Of a stretch of DNA of 64,000 nt, positions 15,717-25,799 are shown in pieces. The notes under the pieces were generated by a model. That model made no database searches and was not told where the DNA came from. It was given only the letters and a program-made list of their open reading frames with translations. How positions within the stretch are numbered: position 1 is the stretch's first letter; every line of letters starts with the position of its first letter. Source of the stretch: Acinetobacter piscicola (GTDB taxonomy: Bacteria; Pseudomonadota; Gammaproteobacteria; Pseudomonadales; Moraxellaceae); contig NZ_CP048659.1 of the NCBI RefSeq assembly GCF_015218165.1, positions 2,232,001 to 2,296,000 of the forward strand, written 5' to 3'. A program made the position numbers and the translations under genes.

Positions 15717-17302
15717 TGATTTCTGAAAGCGTGGTCGATCTTTCGCGGTTCCAATTTGCAATGACCGCGTTGTATCACTTTATTTTTGTGCCTTTAACTC
15801 TAGGTTTAGCTTTTATTCTTGCCATTATGGAAACCACATACGTGATTTCTGGTAAAGAAATTTATAAAGACATGACTAAATTCTGGGGAAAACTCTTTGG
15901 TATTAACTTTGCCTTAGGTGTAACTACAGGCTTAACCATGGAGTTTCAATTCGGTACAAACTGGGCGTATTACTCACATTATGTGGGCGATATTTTCGGT
16001 GCGCCGCTTGCTATTGAAGGATTAATGGCATTCTTTTTGGAATCAACTTTTATTGGTTTGTTCTTTTTTGGCTGGGATCGCCTCTCTAAAGTTCAACATT
16101 TAGCCGTGACATGGCTCGTCGCCCTAGGCTCCAACATGTCGGCATTGTGGATTTTAGTCGCTAATGGATGGATGCAAAACCCTGTCGGGGCTGCATTTAA
16201 CTATGAAACTATGCGTATGGAACTTGTAGACTTCGGTGCGTTGATTTTCAACCCGGTTGCCCAAGTCAAATTTGTTCATACGGTTTCTTCTGGTTATGTG
16301 ACTGGTGCAATTTTCGTTTTAGCTATTTCAAGTTTTTACTTGCTGAAAAAACGTGACATGCCTTTTGCACGCCGTTCTTTTGCCATTGCTGCCATCTTCG
16401 GTTTAGCATCGACATTGTCTGTGATCTTACTGGGTGACGAGTCTGGTTATGAGTTGGGTGATGTTCAAAAAACTAAACTTGCAGCCATTGAAGCTGAATG
16501 GGATACCCATCCTGCGCCTGCACCATTTACTTTGTTTGGTATTCCAAACCAAGAAGAACAGCGTACTGATTATGCTATCCGTATTCCATATGTGATGGGG
16601 ATCATTGCGACACGTTCTTTAGACAAAGAAGTGATGGGCATTAAAGATTTGATGGTTCAACATGAAGCACGTATCCGTAACGGTATGGTGGCATATAGTG
16701 AACTTGAAAAATTACGTGCGGGTGATCGCTCTCCTGAGTTGTTGGCATCATTTGAACAAAATCAAAAAGACTTAGGTTACGGCTTACTTCTTAAAAAATA
16801 CACACCCACTGTTGTAGATGCGTCTGAAGATCATATTAAAGCAGCAACAAAAGATACGATTCCAAATGTCACTGCATTGTTCTTCTCATTCCGTGCGATG
16901 GTCGCTTCTGGTTTCTTAATGTTATTACTGTTCATTCTGGCAACATATGCAGTGGCTAAACGTAATGCAGAAAATAAACCGTGGTTGCTTAAATTTGCAC
17001 TGTATGCATTGCCTTTACCCTGGATCGCAACTCAAACAGGTTGGTATGTGGCTGAAGGTGGTCGTCAACCATGGACCATTGGTGAAGTATTACCAACACA
17101 TTTATCAGCATCTAGCTTAAGTACAGGTGACGTTTGGGGTTCAATCATTGCACTTGCAGCGTTCTATACTGTTCTTCTCATCATCGAAATGTACTTAATG
17201 ATCAAATTTGCGCGCTTAGGACCAAGTTCTTTGCATACAGGTAAATATCATTTTGAAAAATTAGAAGCTCAAAACCAAGCTGTTGGGGAGGCTCAATCAT
17301 GA
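15716..17302 (+). CDS. cydA: Cytochrome bd ubiquinol oxidase subunit I
   Basis: A 528-residue polytopic subunit carrying haems b558, b595 and d, which oxidises ubiquinol and reduces oxygen to water. Visible motifs are the N-terminal [14 protein letters not shown] with the haem-ligand His, the [13 protein letters not shown] block near the C-terminus and a long periplasmic Q-loop between them, so it is the long-Q-loop type. AAGGAG lies eight bases before the ATG at 15716, which is preferred to the TTG three bases upstream. The stop overlaps cydB by four bases. Confidence 0.96.
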   Translation: MISESVVDLSRFQFAMTALYHFIFVPLTLGLAFILAIMETTYVISGKEIYKDMTKFWGKLFGINFALGVTTGLTMEFQFGTNWAYYSHYVGDIFGAPLAIEGLMAFFLESTFIGLFFFGWDRLSKVQHLAVTWLVALGSNMSALWILVANGWMQNPVGAAFNYETMRMELVDFGALIFNPVAQVKFVHTVSSGYVTGAIFVLAISSFYLLKKRDMPFARRSFAIAAIFGLASTLSVILLGDESGYELGDVQKTKLAAIEAEWDTHPAPAPFTLFGIPNQEEQRTDYAIRIPYVMGIIATRSLDKEVMGIKDLMVQHEARIRNGMVAYSELEKLRAGDRSPELLASFEQNQKDLGYGLLLKKYTPTVVDASEDHIKAATKDTIPNVTALFFSFRAMVASGFLMLLLFILATYAVAKRNAENKPWLLKFALYALPLPWIATQTGWYVAEGGRQPWTIGEVLPTHLSASSLSTGDVWGSIIALAAFYTVLLIIEMYLMIKFARLGPSSLHTGKYHFEKLEAQNQAVGEAQS

Positions 17303-18444
17303 TCGAATATGAATTACTGAAAATCATTTGGTGGGTGCTTGTTGGTGTTCTACTGATTGGCTTTGCCCTCACCGATGGTTTCGACATGGGTTCTATGGCC
17401 ATCATGCCATTTGTAGGCAAAACAGATGACGAACGTCGTGCGGCAATCAATACGATTGCCCCACACTGGGACGGCAACCAAGTCTGGTTCATTACCGCAG
17501 GTGGTGCCTTATTCGCTGCATGGCCGATGGTTTATGCAACTGCCTTTTCAGGTATGTATTGGGCATTATTACTCGTACTGTTTGCCCTGTTCTTACGACC
17601 AGTAGGCTTTGACTACCGTTCTAAACTTGAAAATACCCAATGGCGTACATCTTGGGATTGGGGTTTAGCCATCGGTGGTGCTGTTCCTGCACTGGTATTT
17701 GGTGTTGCATTTGGTAATATGTTCCTAGGCGTACCGTTCACTTTAGATGAAACTGTACGTTCAACTTACACAGGTAGCTTCTTTGCACTCTTAAACCCAT
17801 TTGCTTTAATTTGTGGTTTAGTCAGCCTTTCTATGCTGAATGCCCACGGCGGTGCGTGGCTTATGCTCCGTACAGATGGTGCATTACGCCAACGTTCTGC
17901 GAAAGCAACACAATTAATGGGTATCGTATTCCTCGTATGTTTCTTAGGTGCGGGGGCATGGTTATACTTTGGTAATATCGAAGGTTATACACTTGCTCAA
18001 CCTTTTGATACCAATGGCGTTGCTAATCCTTTGGCTAAAGAAGTCATTACCAACAACAACCACGGTTGGATGAATAATTATTCAACTTATCCAATTACCA
18101 TGATTGCACCGATTATGGCAATTTTGGGTAGCTTAATCGTGATTGCCTCAGCGGCTAAAGGCAAAGCAGGCTTGAGTTTCACAGGTACTTCACTCATGAT
18201 TGTGGGTGCAATCCTCACTGCTGGTTTTGCATTGTTCCCATTCCTTATGCCATCAAGCATCAACCCAGTTGCAAGCTTGACCATGTGGGATGCTGTTTCA
18301 AGTAAAAATACTTTAACTGTCATGACTGTTGCTGCATGTATCTTTGTACCGATCATTTTGTGTTATACCACTTGGTGTTATTACAAAATGTGGGGTGTGA
18401 TCACCAACAAACATGTACAAGAAAATTCACACAGTCTTTACTAA
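17299..18444 (+). CDS. cydB: Cytochrome bd ubiquinol oxidase subunit II
   Basis: A 381-residue integral membrane subunit that pairs with CydA. It opens with the family motif [11 protein letters not shown] and [13 protein letters not shown], followed by eight or more hydrophobic segments. The ATG overlaps the cydA stop (ATGA), which indicates coupled translation. Length and motifs are standard. The cydX gene follows after 23 bases, with its own AAGGAG. Confidence 0.96.
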   Translation: MIEYELLKIIWWVLVGVLLIGFALTDGFDMGSMAIMPFVGKTDDERRAAINTIAPHWDGNQVWFITAGGALFAAWPMVYATAFSGMYWALLLVLFALFLRPVGFDYRSKLENTQWRTSWDWGLAIGGAVPALVFGVAFGNMFLGVPFTLDETVRSTYTGSFFALLNPFALICGLVSLSMLNAHGGAWLMLRTDGALRQRSAKATQLMGIVFLVCFLGAGAWLYFGNIEGYTLAQPFDTNGVANPLAKEVITNNNHGWMNNYSTYPITMIAPIMAILGSLIVIASAAKGKAGLSFTGTSLMIVGAILTAGFALFPFLMPSSINPVASLTMWDAVSSKNTLTVMTVAACIFVPIILCYTTWCYYKMWGVITNKHVQENSHSLY

Positions 18445-18467
18445 GTTAAAGTCGAAGGAGAACAAAT

Positions 18468-18569
18468 ATGTGGTATTTTGCTTGGATTCTTGGGATTTTG
18501 ATGGCATGTTTTGCAGGTGTGCTCAGTGCGCTCTACATTGAACATCATCAAGATTTAGATGAGGAATAA
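18468..18569 (+). CDS. cydX: Cytochrome bd oxidase small subunit CydX
   Basis: A 33-residue single-span protein starting MWYFAWILGI and ending in acidic residues (HHQDLDEE), the typical CydX pattern. AAGGAG at 18455-18460 is spaced seven bases from the ATG. CydX binds the CydA subunit and stabilises the haems. The next gene starts four bases after its stop. Confidence 0.92.
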   Translation: MWYFAWILGILMACFAGVLSALYIEHHQDLDEE

Positions 18570-18573
18570 CAAC

Positions 18574-18870
18574 ATGACAGAAATCGCAATGACAACAGAA
18601 GAAAGTAAGCCTAACAAATTTGCTATGGCAGTTTCATTTTTAATGGCATTGCCTTTAGCTGCGGTTTTATTACTCCATCCTGCAATGATGCTCGATGCCA
18701 ATGGTCACTATAACCATACGGTTTTAATGTTGGTGATGATCGGGATCTCAGGTGGATTTATTCATGGCGTAGGATTTCTGCCACGGTTTTGGTTATGGAA
18801 ATGGTTATTTAGCCCTTATGTTGCATGGCCACTCATGCTTTGGGGCTATTACACGTGGTTCTTGACCTGA
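18574..18870 (+). CDS. ybgE: Cyd operon protein YbgE
   Basis: A 98-residue membrane protein with three hydrophobic segments, including ISGGFIHGVGFLP and a C-terminal WPLMLWGYY span. It is the usual last gene of cydABX operons; its role is poorly defined. The start at 18574 has AGGA nine bases upstream and is preferred to an in-frame ATG at 18559 lying inside cydX. A strong terminator follows. Confidence 0.85.
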   Translation: MTEIAMTTEESKPNKFAMAVSFLMALPLAAVLLLHPAMMLDANGHYNHTVLMLVMIGISGGFIHGVGFLPRFWLWKWLFSPYVAWPLMLWGYYTWFLT

Positions 18871-18881
18871 TCCTTTAAAAG

Positions 18882-18914
18882 AAAACCCTGATTTATTCAG
18901 GGTTTTTTATTTTT
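18882..18914 (+). terminator. Rho-independent terminator of the cyd operon
   Basis: A ten-base perfect stem, AAAACCCTGA with TCAGGGTTTT, encloses a five-base loop and is followed by a T-rich run. It lies 11 bases after the ybgE stop. Confidence 0.93.
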
Positions 18915-19010
18915 GATAATCATTAAGATTGTAAGCTGGCTTAATATTCGCGTTATGAAAGTTCATGTACTAAAAAGTATTTTATACAATTTATATAAAA
19001 ATGGATATTA

Positions 19011-19578
19011 GGTCTCTTTCATAAATCATTTTTTAGCCAATTGAAAGTTGTAAATTCCAGCAATTAAATTGAATCTCAATCCTAAACGTTTATCTCTATT
19101 TCTGTATCTTTCACATAGAATTTTGAATGTTTTTAATTTCCCAAATACATGTTCAATCCCTATACGTCTTTTATTGATTTCTCAGTTATAAAACTTCAGC
19201 TCTTCTGCTAACTTTTGTCCCTTTTTTGCCTTCACTGGAATTAGGCTATTCTCATAAATATCGTAAATCCCTTGATAGCCTTTATCTGCTAATATAAATG
19301 AATCTTTTGGTATCAATTTCAAGTTTTTCTTAAACAATTCAAAATCATGTTGACTACCTTTGCACATACTCAAGCTTAATATTTCTTGTGTTTTATAATG
19401 AATTATTGCTTGAACTTTAAACGTATGGGCTTTTTTCTTACCACTATAGCTTATTTTCTGTTTTTTTAGGGCGTTGAATTGGAATTTCTGTTGCATCGAC
19501 AATAATAACATTCCAATCGAATCCTTCTCCCTTAGGTAATTTTTTCTGTAAATCAAATGGTAATACCCCCATTATTAA
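19011..19578 (-). mobile_element. 3' part of a second IS5-type element, interrupted by an IS3-family element
   Basis: The outer end is GGTCTCTTTCATAAATCA at 19011-19028, repeated in the same orientation at 21063. Inside it is the C-terminal part of a transposase on the minus strand. The 5' part is missing here because an IS3-family element begins at about 19556-19580. Confidence 0.8.
19026..19578 (-). pseudogene. IS5-type transposase, C-terminal part, broken
   Basis: Reading the minus strand, the frame shows FDWNVIIVDATEIPIQRPKK, then a run of seven A (plus strand about 19461-19467) where the frame changes to YSGKKKAHTFKVQAIIHY. A TGA at 19182-19184 interrupts FYN-EINKRRIGIEHVFGK, where Arg (CGA) is expected, and the frame then runs to its natural end at 19026. 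The A7 run could be a decayed homopolymer or a programmed frameshift site known in some IS5 subgroups. The internal stop and the lost N-terminus make it inactive either way. Confidence 0.8.
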
Positions 19579-19614
19579 TTGAGGTCAAAAATAGAAAGTT
19601 CTAAGCCATTGTTA

Positions 19615-20429
19615 TCATTTAAAGTTAGGTGGCCTACCATCAATCGCCATATGAGGTCTTTCATGATTATAGAAGTACTGCCACGCTGTTGTACAGTTTT
19701 GAACCTCCTCAATATTTTCAAATAAATGCTGATTTAAGCATTCATAACGTACTGTTCGATTAAAACGTTCAACATAAGCATTCTGCTGTGGATTACCTGG
19801 TTGGGTAAAGACATGCTCAATTTCATGCTGTTTACACCACTCATCCATTAATTCGCTAATGTATTCTGGACCATTATCGCTACGTATTCGCTTAGGCTTA
19901 CCTCGCCATTCGATCAATTGATCCAAGTCTCTCAGAACTCTTTGGGCAGGCATAGAAAAGTCTACTGCCATGATCAAAGACTCACGATATAGTCATCAAT
20001 GACATTGTGGACACGATAACTTCGTCCATCACTCAACTGATCATACATAAAATCCATCGACCATGATTCATTCTGAACAACAGGCACCGTAAGCTTCTCA
20101 GGGATTTCACGTTGTATTCGTTCGTTTGGTTTGATTCTTAAATTTAGCTGAAGCTCCTTATATATTCGATAAACTCGCTTATGGTTCCATTTGTACTGCT
20201 TAACGTTGCATAAATATAGAAAGCACAGTTTAAAACCCCATGTTTTATGAGTATTCGTCAGTTGTATTAAGTATTCCGCAATCTGCTGATTCTCATCATC
20301 CAAACGAGCCTGATAACGATAGCAGGTTTGACTCACGTTGAAGACCAAACAGGCCATGCAGACTGAAATATTAAATTGCTCAATGGCTTGCTGAGCAAGT
20401 AATTTGCGCTGTCGTGGCCTTAAAACTTT
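19615..20429 (-). pseudogene. IS3-family orfB (DDE integrase-like transposase), frameshifted
   Basis: The reading frame enters from orfA through -1 slippage, then shows VLRPRQRKLLAQQAIEQF, the first DDE Asp in SWSMDFMYDQL and NVIDDY. There it fails: the bases read TATATCGTGAG where a Tyr-Asn-Arg-Glu reading needs one more A (deletion near 19987-19991). The other frame continues with LIMAVDFSMPAQRV, the second Asp in IRSDNGPEY and the Glu in VERFNR. Restoring one base would join the two halves into one full orfB. Confidence 0.85.
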
Positions 20430-20653
20430 TTTGATAATGCATCTTGTAGTACATCTGATTTAAGTCGCTCATCAGCATACATTCTTTTTAAACGTGCATT
20501 TTCAGCTTCGAGCTCTTTCAAACGGGTCATCAATGAGAGATCCATACCACTGTATTTCGTCTTCCATTTATAAAATGTTGCTGTACTCATTCCATGCTCT
20601 CGGCAAAGATTGGGTACAGGTGTGCCTGCTTCAGCTTGTTTTAGAATGCTCAT
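20420..20653 (-). pseudogene. IS3-family orfA, N-terminus lost
   Basis: The remaining 77 codons give SILKQAEAGTPVPNLCREHG, a helix-turn-helix with YKWKTKY, and the leucine-zipper-like LKELEAENARLKRMY. Members normally start about 12 residues earlier; that part is replaced by unrelated sequence upstream of 20653. Near its end A-AAA-AAG (20432 to 20426 on the minus strand) is the classic -1 slippery site used to make the OrfAB transposase. Confidence 0.8.
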
Positions 20654-20677
20654 GATTAAATATAAAAATAATGATAT

Positions 20678-21058
20678 TTAAATCAAATCATAAATATACA
20701 CCCTCCGACTATTTAAAATATCAACTTCAATATATTTTATAGGGTAACATTTCACACTACTTTTAATATTTTTATAAAAATAAAAACTTTTCTTTGAAAA
20801 AGGGAAATTAATTGAACTTACATCCAAATAATAATAAACTTTTCCATCAATATTTACATCATACTCTTTAAAAGAATTTTTATAAAAATAGACTTTCTGT
20901 AGTGACAAACACCCATGTATAAAGTACTCTTTCTCAGCCAAATACATAGCCTTTTTCTTGAAAAAATAATTTTCACCAAATTCGGAAATACAAAAAATAA
21001 CGACTATTAAAATAAATAAAATCGCCATCTTTTTATCTGATATATTTTTTATATTCAC
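20678..21058 (-). CDS. Orphan small membrane-anchored hypothetical protein between mobile-element remnants
   Basis: Up to 126 residues, with an N-terminal membrane span (MAILFILIVVIFCIS) and a Tyr/Phe/Lys-rich extracytoplasmic part with several aromatic doublets. The first possible start is a GTG at 21058, three bases from the end of an IS5-type element; an ATG at 21028 just before the span is more natural. The upstream part may have been lost to the rearrangement. Base composition is even richer in A and T than the neighbours. No function is recognised. Confidence 0.45.
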   Translation of the reverse strand: MNIKNISDKKMAILFILIVVIFCISEFGENYFFKKKAMYLAEKEYFIHGCLSLQKVYFYKNSFKEYDVNIDGKVYYYLDVSSINFPFSKKSFYFYKNIKSSVKCYPIKYIEVDILNSRRVYIYDLI

Positions 21059-21062
21059 AATA

Positions 21063-21300
21063 GGTCTCTTTCATAAATCAAAAAATGCTCAGTTAATTGC
21101 TTATTTTTAAATCACAATATTTCTTAAATTTCATGCATAATTTAAGAATGAGATATATTGATATTCAAAAGCTTACAGATATTCAATTTAAGAGACTAAC
21201 AGGCATTTCTTGGTCAACTTTTAATGTCATGTTAAATGAACTCAAATTACATGTTCCTATAAAAGGTAGACCATGTATTTTGAACTTAGATGAAGACATT
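21063..21300 (+). mobile_element. 5' part of the second IS5-type element, plus orientation
   Basis: It starts with GGTCTCTTTCATAAATCA, the same terminal sequence as at 19011, and continues into the N-terminal part of a transposase. Homology to a transposase ends near 21300 and is followed by the 3' part of another gene. It could be the missing half of the element at 19011. Confidence 0.7.
21148..21300 (+). pseudogene. IS5-type transposase, N-terminal fragment
   Basis: About 50 codons from the ATG at 21148: MRYIDIQKLTDIQFKRLTG, a helix-turn-helix-like WSTFNVMLNEL and KGRPCILNLDEDI. The catalytic domain is absent and the frame then runs through unrelated sequence to a stop at 21337-21339. The fragment begins where the family's transposases begin, so the 5' end is intact. 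Confidence 0.7.
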
Positions 21301-21625
21301 TTTTATAGATCTTATATAAGAGCCAAAATACTATTTTAAAAAATACGACATAACAACCAAATAACGCCAAATAAATTAATTCACTATTTTGTGTAGCATG
21401 ACAACGTTCACCCATAAAACATCTAAATACGATATGGAAATATGTCTTTGCCCAAAAAACAATATAAAAGCCTACAGCAATGGTTAAGCCCAACTTCAAT
21501 AGAATTGGATCGTTATTTTTAAGATTTTTTAGAATTTGAAAAGTGCGAATCTGAGCCAAAGCAAAACCCCACAGACCACAAAAAACCAAACTAAAAATCA
21601 AAATTTGAACTAGAGCGAATTTCAT
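21257..21625 (-). pseudogene. Hypothetical membrane protein with 3' end replaced by IS sequence
   Basis: An ATG at 21625 opens a frame with an N-terminal hydrophobic segment (LVQILIFSLVFCGLWGFALA), a second one (LGLTIAVGFYIVFWAKTYF) and a third (LIYLALFGCYVVFFKIVFWL). The last 15 or so codons (after about 21300) are antisense to the IS5-type transposase fragment, so the natural C-terminus was lost. It may still be translated as a chimera. Family unknown. Confidence 0.5.
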
Positions 21626-21846
21626 TCACTGTTTAAACCTCTGTCAAAGCTCATAACTAATCTTGTTTTATATCATCACTGATGTGCAGGCGGATATTTT
21701 AGGAACTTTTATTCTGAATTAACATACATATTTATATTTTTAAAATTGTCTAACAAAATCTTTGATAATTCTTTCAATCTAAGCTTAACACCTCCCCCAG
21801 TTCTGCTATGCTTAGGGTTATAAATAATTAAACACGGAAGAATCGC

Positions 21847-23052
21847 ATGAGCGTAACTATTGGTACTCCACTCCAATCTTCTGCTTTTAAAGTACTCCTT
21901 TTGGGTTCAGGAGAATTGGGCAAAGAAGTCGTGATTTCATTACAACGCCTAGGTGTCGAAGTACATGCAGCAGATCGTTATGAAAATGCGCCCGCAATGC
22001 AAGTTGCACATTTTGCTTATGCCTTAAATATAGCAGACCCTGAACAATTAAAACAACTCATCGAAAAAGTAAAACCAAACTTGATCGTGCCAGAAATTGA
22101 AGCCATTGCGACACAAGTCCTCATTGAAATCGAAGAACAAAATATTGCAACCGTCATTCCTTCTGCCAAAGCGGTCAATCTCACCATGAACCGTGAAGGA
22201 ATCCGTCGTTTGGCTGCTGAAGAACTCGGTTTACCGACGTCTGCTTATCGTTTTGCAAATAGTTTAGAAAGTTTCCGTGCAGCATGTGATGATATTGGCT
22301 ATCCAAACTTCGTTAAACCTGTCATGTCTTCATCAGGTAAAGGTCAATCACGCGTTAAAGCATTTGCTGAAGTTGATGCTGCTTGGGAATATGCACAAAC
22401 TGGTGGTCGTGTTAACCAAGGTACCGTCATTGTTGAATCACAGATTGATTTTGACTTTGAAATCACCCTACTGACTGTACGTGCTAAAAATCCAGAAACA
22501 GGCGAAGTTGAAACCCATTTTTGCGATGCAATTGGACACCGCCAAGATGCAGGTGACTATGTAGAAAGTTGGCAACCGCAACCCATGACGGATGCTGCCT
22601 TAACTGAAGCCAAGCGTATTGCCGATAAAGTGACTGTTGCACTCGGTGGTTGTGGTATTTTTGGGGTAGAACTATTTGTCAAAGGTGACAAAGTATGGTT
22701 TAGTGAAGTATCACCACGCCCGCATGATACTGGTTTAGTCACGCTTGCTTCACAATTCCAAAGTGAGTTTGAACTTCATGCACGCGCAATTTTGGGCTTA
22801 CCTGTCAATACAGCACGTCATAGCGTTGCAGCAAGTGCTGTGATTTATGCAGGTGTCGATGCGAAAAATTTAGAATTTTCTGGCTTAAATCTTGCTTTAG
22901 AAAATCCAAATACAGATTTAAGACTGTTTGGTAAACCTGAAGGTTTTAAACGTCGCCGCATGGGTGTGGCAACAGCACGTGCTGAAACAACAGAACAAGC
23001 ACGTGAGTTAGCATTTGAAACGGCTTCAAAAGTCACAGTGCAACAGAACTAA
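21847..23052 (+). CDS. purT: Formate-dependent phosphoribosylglycinamide formyltransferase
   Basis: A 401-residue ATP-grasp enzyme that uses formate and ATP to make formyl-GAR in purine synthesis, independent of folate. Visible parts are the N-terminal Rossmann-like [20 protein letters not shown], the ATP-grasp loop [13 protein letters not shown] and the metal/nucleotide block [25 protein letters not shown]. The ATG at 21847 follows GGAAGAA. Length is close to the usual 392. It is followed by glnD after 31 bases. Confidence 0.95.
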   Translation: MSVTIGTPLQSSAFKVLLLGSGELGKEVVISLQRLGVEVHAADRYENAPAMQVAHFAYALNIADPEQLKQLIEKVKPNLIVPEIEAIATQVLIEIEEQNIATVIPSAKAVNLTMNREGIRRLAAEELGLPTSAYRFANSLESFRAACDDIGYPNFVKPVMSSSGKGQSRVKAFAEVDAAWEYAQTGGRVNQGTVIVESQIDFDFEITLLTVRAKNPETGEVETHFCDAIGHRQDAGDYVESWQPQPMTDAALTEAKRIADKVTVALGGCGIFGVELFVKGDKVWFSEVSPRPHDTGLVTLASQFQSEFELHARAILGLPVNTARHSVAASAVIYAGVDAKNLEFSGLNLALENPNTDLRLFGKPEGFKRRRMGVATARAETTEQARELAFETASKVTVQQN

Positions 23053-23083
23053 TGTTTTAGAAAAATTTACGGACAATAATTTT

Positions 23084-25750
23084 ATGATCAACACGTCTCC
23101 TCTGTTGAATTACGTCAGTAGTAATCATGATATTCAAGCCATTAACCAATGGCGTACCGATGTAGAACAACAACTGCAGGAGGCGTTTGAACAAGGACAG
23201 CCCATTCGTGAGGTGATCCATACCCGTTCTAATTTTATTGATGAAGCGCTGATTTTTTTATGGCAACATGCAGGACTCGATCAAACAGATTTGAGTCTTT
23301 TTGCGGTCGGTGGCTATGGTCGCCGTGAGATGTTACCCTACTCTGACGTAGACATTATGATCTTGTCAGAAAATGATTTAACCGCTGAACAAGAACACAT
23401 TGTTTCGAGTTTTATTTCCTCTTTATGGGACGTTGGTAACTTTAAACCAGGAGTTAGCGTTCGTAGCATTCAAACTTGTTTTGAACAAGCTGCCAATGAT
23501 CTCACAGTCGCGACGGCATTAATCGAAGCGCGTTTGATTACAGGCAATCAGCACTTGATCAAATGGCCACGCCGTGTGGTTTCACAGACATGGACAGATA
23601 AAACCTTCTTTGATGCAAAGATGGATGAACAAGCTCGCCGTTATGCGCAACATAATAATACTGAAAGTAATTTAGAACCCGATATTAAAAATGCACCAGG
23701 CGGCATTCGCGACATCAACCAAATTGGTTGGATTGCAAAACGTCATTTCCGTGTCAATCGCATTTATGACCTCGTCCATTTAGGGTTTATTTCAGAGTTT
23801 GAACTTGGTGTTTTAGAAGAATCTGAAAATTTCCTTTGGGAAATTCGCCACCATTTACACCGTTTAACCAAACGTGATGAAAATCGTTTATTGTTTGATT
23901 ATCAACGTGAAATTGCAGGTATTTTCGGCTATAAAAAAGAAGAAGGTAAACATATCAATTATCCAATTGAACAGTTTATGAAACGCTATTATCGGACTGC
24001 GCAGCAAGTGTCTACCTTAAATGAAATGCTACTTGCCTATTTTAATGAGTCAGTCATTACACCACGTTTGCCCAATTATGAACGTAATATTGAAATCATC
24101 AATGAACATTTTAAATTGGTCGATGGCAAACTTGCCGTACAACATCACAAGATATTTTCTGAAAATCCGAGTGCCATTTTAGAAATTTTCTATCTGTTGG
24201 CAAATCGCCCTGAGATTCAAGGGATTCGTGCAAGAACCTTACGTTTATTGACTTTGGCGGCTAAACGTATCGACCAAAATTATCGTAGTAATCCTACTCA
24301 TCAAGCCTTATTTATGGCAATTATTCGTTCACCTTATCGTTTGTATGACACGATGGTCGCGATGAAACGCTATGGTGTTTTAGGAAATTATATTCCAGCA
24401 TTTGGACAAATTATGGGCTTGATGCAATATGATTTATTCCATATTTATACCGTTGATGCACATACATTATTGTTGCTCCGTAATTTAAATCGTTTTAAAG
24501 AACCTGAATTCGCTAAAGATTATCCTGTGGTCAGCTCGGTGTTCCAACGTTTAAACCGCCGAGATATTGTATTCCTTGCAGCCTTATTCCATGACATTGC
24601 CAAAGGTCGTGGTGGTGATCATAGTGAATTGGGTGCAGTCGATGCGATTGAGTTCTGTCGTGCACATGGTTTTACTGAACGTGAATGTAACCTTGTGGCT
24701 TACCTGATTCAAAATCATTTATTGATGTCTATCACAGCACAGAAAAAAGATATTTCAGACCCTGATGTGGTAAAAGAATTCGCTGAAAAAATTGGCGACA
24801 TGGAACATCTGGATTATTTATATACCTTAACTGTTGCCGATATTAACGCAACCAATCCAAAGCTTTGGAATACTTGGCGTTCATCATTAATGCGTCAACT
24901 CTACACACATGCGCGCGATGTGATTCGCTCAGGTTTAGGGCGTCCTGTCGATTATCAAATGCTGATCGAAGACAGTAAATTTGCAGCCAGTGAAATTTTA
25001 GTCGATGAATTTGCCTTAGATGAAGTTGAAAAAGTATGGCAAGAACTGGGCGATGAGTATTTCCTTAAAGAATCAGCCGATGAAATTGCATGGCACACAC
25101 GCGCCATTTTGCAGCATGGTGATAATCCTGCACCATTAGTGCTCTTACGTGCGCACCGAAAAGCAGCACAAGATGCTGTGCAGCTGTTTATTTATACACG
25201 TGATCAACCAAATTTATTTGCAACCACGGTGGCTGTACTTGATCGTATGAATTTAGATGTACAAGATGCGCGGATTATCACTGCGACCAAAGCATTTAGT
25301 TTAGATACTTATGTGGTTCTAGACCGTTTCGGAACTTTATTAACAGATCCTGATCGTGAAGAAACAGTCAAAGAAGCGCTGGTGAAAGCCTTAAGTCAGT
25401 CAGATAAATATCCTGGGGTAATGCAACGCCGTATTCCACGCCAACTGCGTCACTTTGACATTGAAAATACTGTGGATGTCAGCTTGAATGAAGCCTTACA
25501 GCAAAATATGGTTGAAATTGCAACCTTAGACCACCCAGGTTTACTTGCCAAAGTAGGTGGTCTATTTATGATGCAAGGTTTGGACATTCACTCTGCTAGA
25601 ATTGCAACCTTAGGTGAACGTGCAGAAGATATTTTCTTTGTCACCAAAAAAGATGGCTCACCTTTAAATGAGGAGGAAGCTGAATTGTTTGCCTCACAGT
25701 TAAAGGCAGCTTTAGATGAAGCTTCTCATCAAGTTTCACACCCACACTAA
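23084..25750 (+). CDS. glnD: Bifunctional PII uridylyltransferase/uridylyl-removing enzyme
   Basis: An 888-residue nitrogen sensor that uridylylates PII when glutamine is low and removes UMP when it is high. Domains in order: nucleotidyltransferase ([18 protein letters not shown]), GlnD helical region, HD hydrolase ([18 protein letters not shown]) and two C-terminal ACT domains (about residues 690-880). The start at 23084 gives [10 protein letters not shown]; the frame extends 23 codons upstream into purT but those lack support. Length matches the family (about 890). Confidence 0.95.
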   Translation: MINTSPLLNYVSSNHDIQAINQWRTDVEQQLQEAFEQGQPIREVIHTRSNFIDEALIFLWQHAGLDQTDLSLFAVGGYGRREMLPYSDVDIMILSENDLTAEQEHIVSSFISSLWDVGNFKPGVSVRSIQTCFEQAANDLTVATALIEARLITGNQHLIKWPRRVVSQTWTDKTFFDAKMDEQARRYAQHNNTESNLEPDIKNAPGGIRDINQIGWIAKRHFRVNRIYDLVHLGFISEFELGVLEESENFLWEIRHHLHRLTKRDENRLLFDYQREIAGIFGYKKEEGKHINYPIEQFMKRYYRTAQQVSTLNEMLLAYFNESVITPRLPNYERNIEIINEHFKLVDGKLAVQHHKIFSENPSAILEIFYLLANRPEIQGIRARTLRLLTLAAKRIDQNYRSNPTHQALFMAIIRSPYRLYDTMVAMKRYGVLGNYIPAFGQIMGLMQYDLFHIYTVDAHTLLLLRNLNRFKEPEFAKDYPVVSSVFQRLNRRDIVFLAALFHDIAKGRGGDHSELGAVDAIEFCRAHGFTERECNLVAYLIQNHLLMSITAQKKDISDPDVVKEFAEKIGDMEHLDYLYTLTVADINATNPKLWNTWRSSLMRQLYTHARDVIRSGLGRPVDYQMLIEDSKFAASEILVDEFALDEVEKVWQELGDEYFLKESADEIAWHTRAILQHGDNPAPLVLLRAHRKAAQDAVQLFIYTRDQPNLFATTVAVLDRMNLDVQDARIITATKAFSLDTYVVLDRFGTLLTDPDREETVKEALVKALSQSDKYPGVMQRRIPRQLRHFDIENTVDVSLNEALQQNMVEIATLDHPGLLAKVGGLFMMQGLDIHSARIATLGERAEDIFFVTKKDGSPLNEEEAELFASQLKAALDEASHQVSHPH

Positions 25751-25761
25751 TGTTTAGTGTG
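25743..25761 (+). other. Hairpin across the glnD stop codon
   Basis: CACACTAA and TTAGTGTG form an eight-base perfect stem with a three-base loop that includes the glnD TAA. No T-run follows, so it is more likely an mRNA stability or translation element than a terminator. Its function is unknown. Confidence 0.4.
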
Positions 25762-25799
25762 ATCATTTAATTTTATTTTCACATCATGGTAATTGTTTC

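Larger units (their letters stand above)
19580..20656 (-). mobile_element. IS3-family element (IS407/IS51-like), 5' end truncated
   Basis: It contains orfA and orfB on the minus strand in the usual IS3 arrangement. Its 3' end inside the broken IS5-type element lies at about 19556-19580; the exact inverted repeat was not resolved. The 5' end is missing: homology stops at the orfA codons just before 20653, and AT-rich unrelated sequence follows. No matching inverted repeat is seen on that side. Confidence 0.75.

Noticed and set aside
19182..19556. The 124-codon frame as a stand-alone protein
   Set aside because: It is a fragment of the broken IS5-type transposase, bounded by a frame change and an internal stop.
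25743..25761. Hairpin at the glnD stop as a terminator
   Set aside because: No T-run follows and dapC starts 39 bases later, so full termination is unlikely; kept only as a structural element.
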